Origin: Agelaius tricolor
Lineage: Eukaryota > Chordata > Aves > Passeriformes > Icteridae
Length of the DNA: 64,000 bases
Assembly (NCBI GenBank): GCA_023055355.1
Contig: JALJCS010000056.1
Location: 1,364,001 to 1,428,000, forward strand
Reading direction: 5' to 3'
Part shown: positions 62,917-64,000 of the stretch, piece after piece
How the letters are laid out: each line of letters begins with the position of its first letter
Position numbering within the stretch: position 1 is the stretch's first letter
The notes under the pieces: model-generated
The model's database searches: none
What the model was told of the DNA's origin: nothing
The model's input: only the letters and a program-made list of their open reading frames with translations
Translations under genes and position numbers: made by a program

Positions 62917-63398
62917 TGTGAAAAATGCCAATCACTTGTTTTTAGCATTTACAAAGTTTAATAGTAATAAAATGGTTATAAAAATAGCAATATAATTAGA
63001 GTAATAAAAATTTGAACAATTGGGATTAGGACAATACGAGACAATAAAAACAAAGAGTTATGGACAGTCCAGGTACCTCTTTCTGGGCAAAATAAGCCCG
63101 AAAAAGGACACCCGTTAACAGAGGATTAACCCTTAAAAACAATAGCCTGTTGCATATTCATACACCTCATACACGATTCATAAATCCCATTCAAATACAG
63201 GATTCTGTCTGGTCAGTGTCAAGTTCTTTCTCTTAATCCTGACAGCGTCTTCAGAACTGAGCGAGGTGGGAAGAACTCGATAAAAGCGCACTAAATTCTT
63301 TCTTTGAAAGATTTAGGTGTCCTGTGGCTGTTATCTCGGTGTGAGTCCTTTCTTTAAAAAAAAGTATCTTACACAGCATAGTTTCTATTTTAACATTA
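62917..63398 (-). repeat. LTR, minus orientation, start missing (left arm of inverted pair)
   Basis: The minus strand matches 63560-64000 almost throughout (phrases such as CAGACAGAATCCTGTATTTG and AACGGGTGTCCTTTTTCGGG). It lacks about the first 140 bases of the LTR. Its outer end on the + strand is TGTGAAAAATGCC at 62917, the complement-like terminal sequence of the family. Confidence 0.85.
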
Positions 63399-63408
63399 TG
63401 TTATAACC

Positions 63409-64000
63409 TGTGAAAAATGCGTATTTTATGATTGGCTTTTCGCAAATATTAAAATGAGTACTATATGTGTTGTGTTAGAAAGTAATGCTGTATTAATTCT
63501 CTTAAGTAGTGTGTTAAATATAGTTTTAGGTTACAAGAAATGTTAAAATAGAAATGATGCTATGTAGGATAATTTTTTTTTAAAGAAAGGACTTGCAGCG
63601 AGATAGCAGCCACAGGACACCTAAAATCTTTCAGAGAAAAAGAATTTATTGCCCTCTTATCAGAAGAAACTAACTTCTTCCCGCCTAGAAGGCGCTGTTA
63701 GGATTCAGAGGAAGAAGTTGACGATGACCAGACAGAATCCTGTATTTGAATGGGATTTATGCATCGTGTATGAGGTGTATGAATATGCAACAGGCTATTG
63801 TTTTTAAGGGTTAATCCTTTGTTAACGGGTGTCCTTTTTCGGGCTTGTGCTGCCCAGAAAAAGGTACCCGGATGTCCGTAACTCTGTTTCTATTGTCTCA
63901 TATTGTCCTAATTCAAATTGTCCAAATTATTATTACTCTAATTGTATTACTAATTTTATAACCATTTTATTACTATTAAACTTTTAAAATTTTAAAAACA
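63409..64000 (+). repeat. LTR, + orientation, reaching the window edge (right arm)
   Basis: Starts TGTGAAAAATGCGTATTTTATG at 63409 and runs to base 64000, ending TTAAAAACA; if the true end carries the terminal sequence seen at 62917 it continues about 20 bases beyond the window. AAGAATTTATTGCCC and similar phrases are shared with the left arm. Confidence 0.85.

Noticed and set aside
1..64000. CRISPR arrays, bacterial operons, tRNA or rRNA genes
   Set aside because: No spaced direct repeats of the right form, no cloverleaf or rRNA sequence recognised, and the window is clearly vertebrate.

Overview
This is vertebrate repeat DNA, most likely from a songbird (passerine). The evidence is two CR1 LINEs, one ending in the ATTCTRTG-type 8-bp tail repeat, many LTR families that I recall from passerine repeats, and a tRNA-Trp-type primer binding site like that of avian retroviruses. 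I recognise no host protein-coding gene, tRNA, rRNA or CRISPR array. The density and nesting of endogenous retroviruses (ERVs) would suit a W chromosome or a pericentromeric block; that placement is inference.

Layout. 1-10085 is a very young betaretrovirus-like provirus on the + strand (P1). It has an open 931-aa pol and no env, and its gag is split at 739-4173 by an even younger antisense non-autonomous ERV. P1 itself sits inside the env of an older ERV (10086-12214), which in turn adjoins a CR1 LINE (12215-14604). 14605-25585 is mostly unique AT-rich sequence, with one probable LTR, one CR1 copy split by a solo LTR, and a TTGCC/GGCAA inverted simple repeat. 25586-36588 is a mosaic of LTRs and ERV remnants with a GC-rich tandem repeat at 35160-36240. 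36589-47673 is a second provirus (P2), damaged in gag, pro, pol and env, and carrying two further insertions. 47680-51294 holds LTR pieces, a TG/CA-rich minisatellite and a gammaretrovirus-like remnant. 51289-59899 is a third provirus (P3) on the minus strand, with gag, dUTPase-like, pro, pol and env all recognisable. 60115-64000 holds the inverted partner of the minisatellite, a solo LTR, and a head-to-head pair of LTRs at the right edge.

How the parts relate. P1, P2 and P3 share the order gag, dUTPase-like region, protease, RT-RNase H-integrase. P2 and P3 add an env whose transmembrane subunit has a CX6CC motif, the pattern of beta-type pol with gamma-type env. Six insertions show exact 6-bp target-site duplications and a seventh (P2) matches at 5 of 6, so the stacking order can be read with confidence. 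Nearly every coding region is broken by stops, frameshifts or insertions; the exception is P1 pol. The features most worth a second look are the env-less P1 with its candidate GGGGGGA frameshift site, an age paradox in P2 (the inner element's LTRs are far more diverged than the outer ones), and several large inverted repeats.
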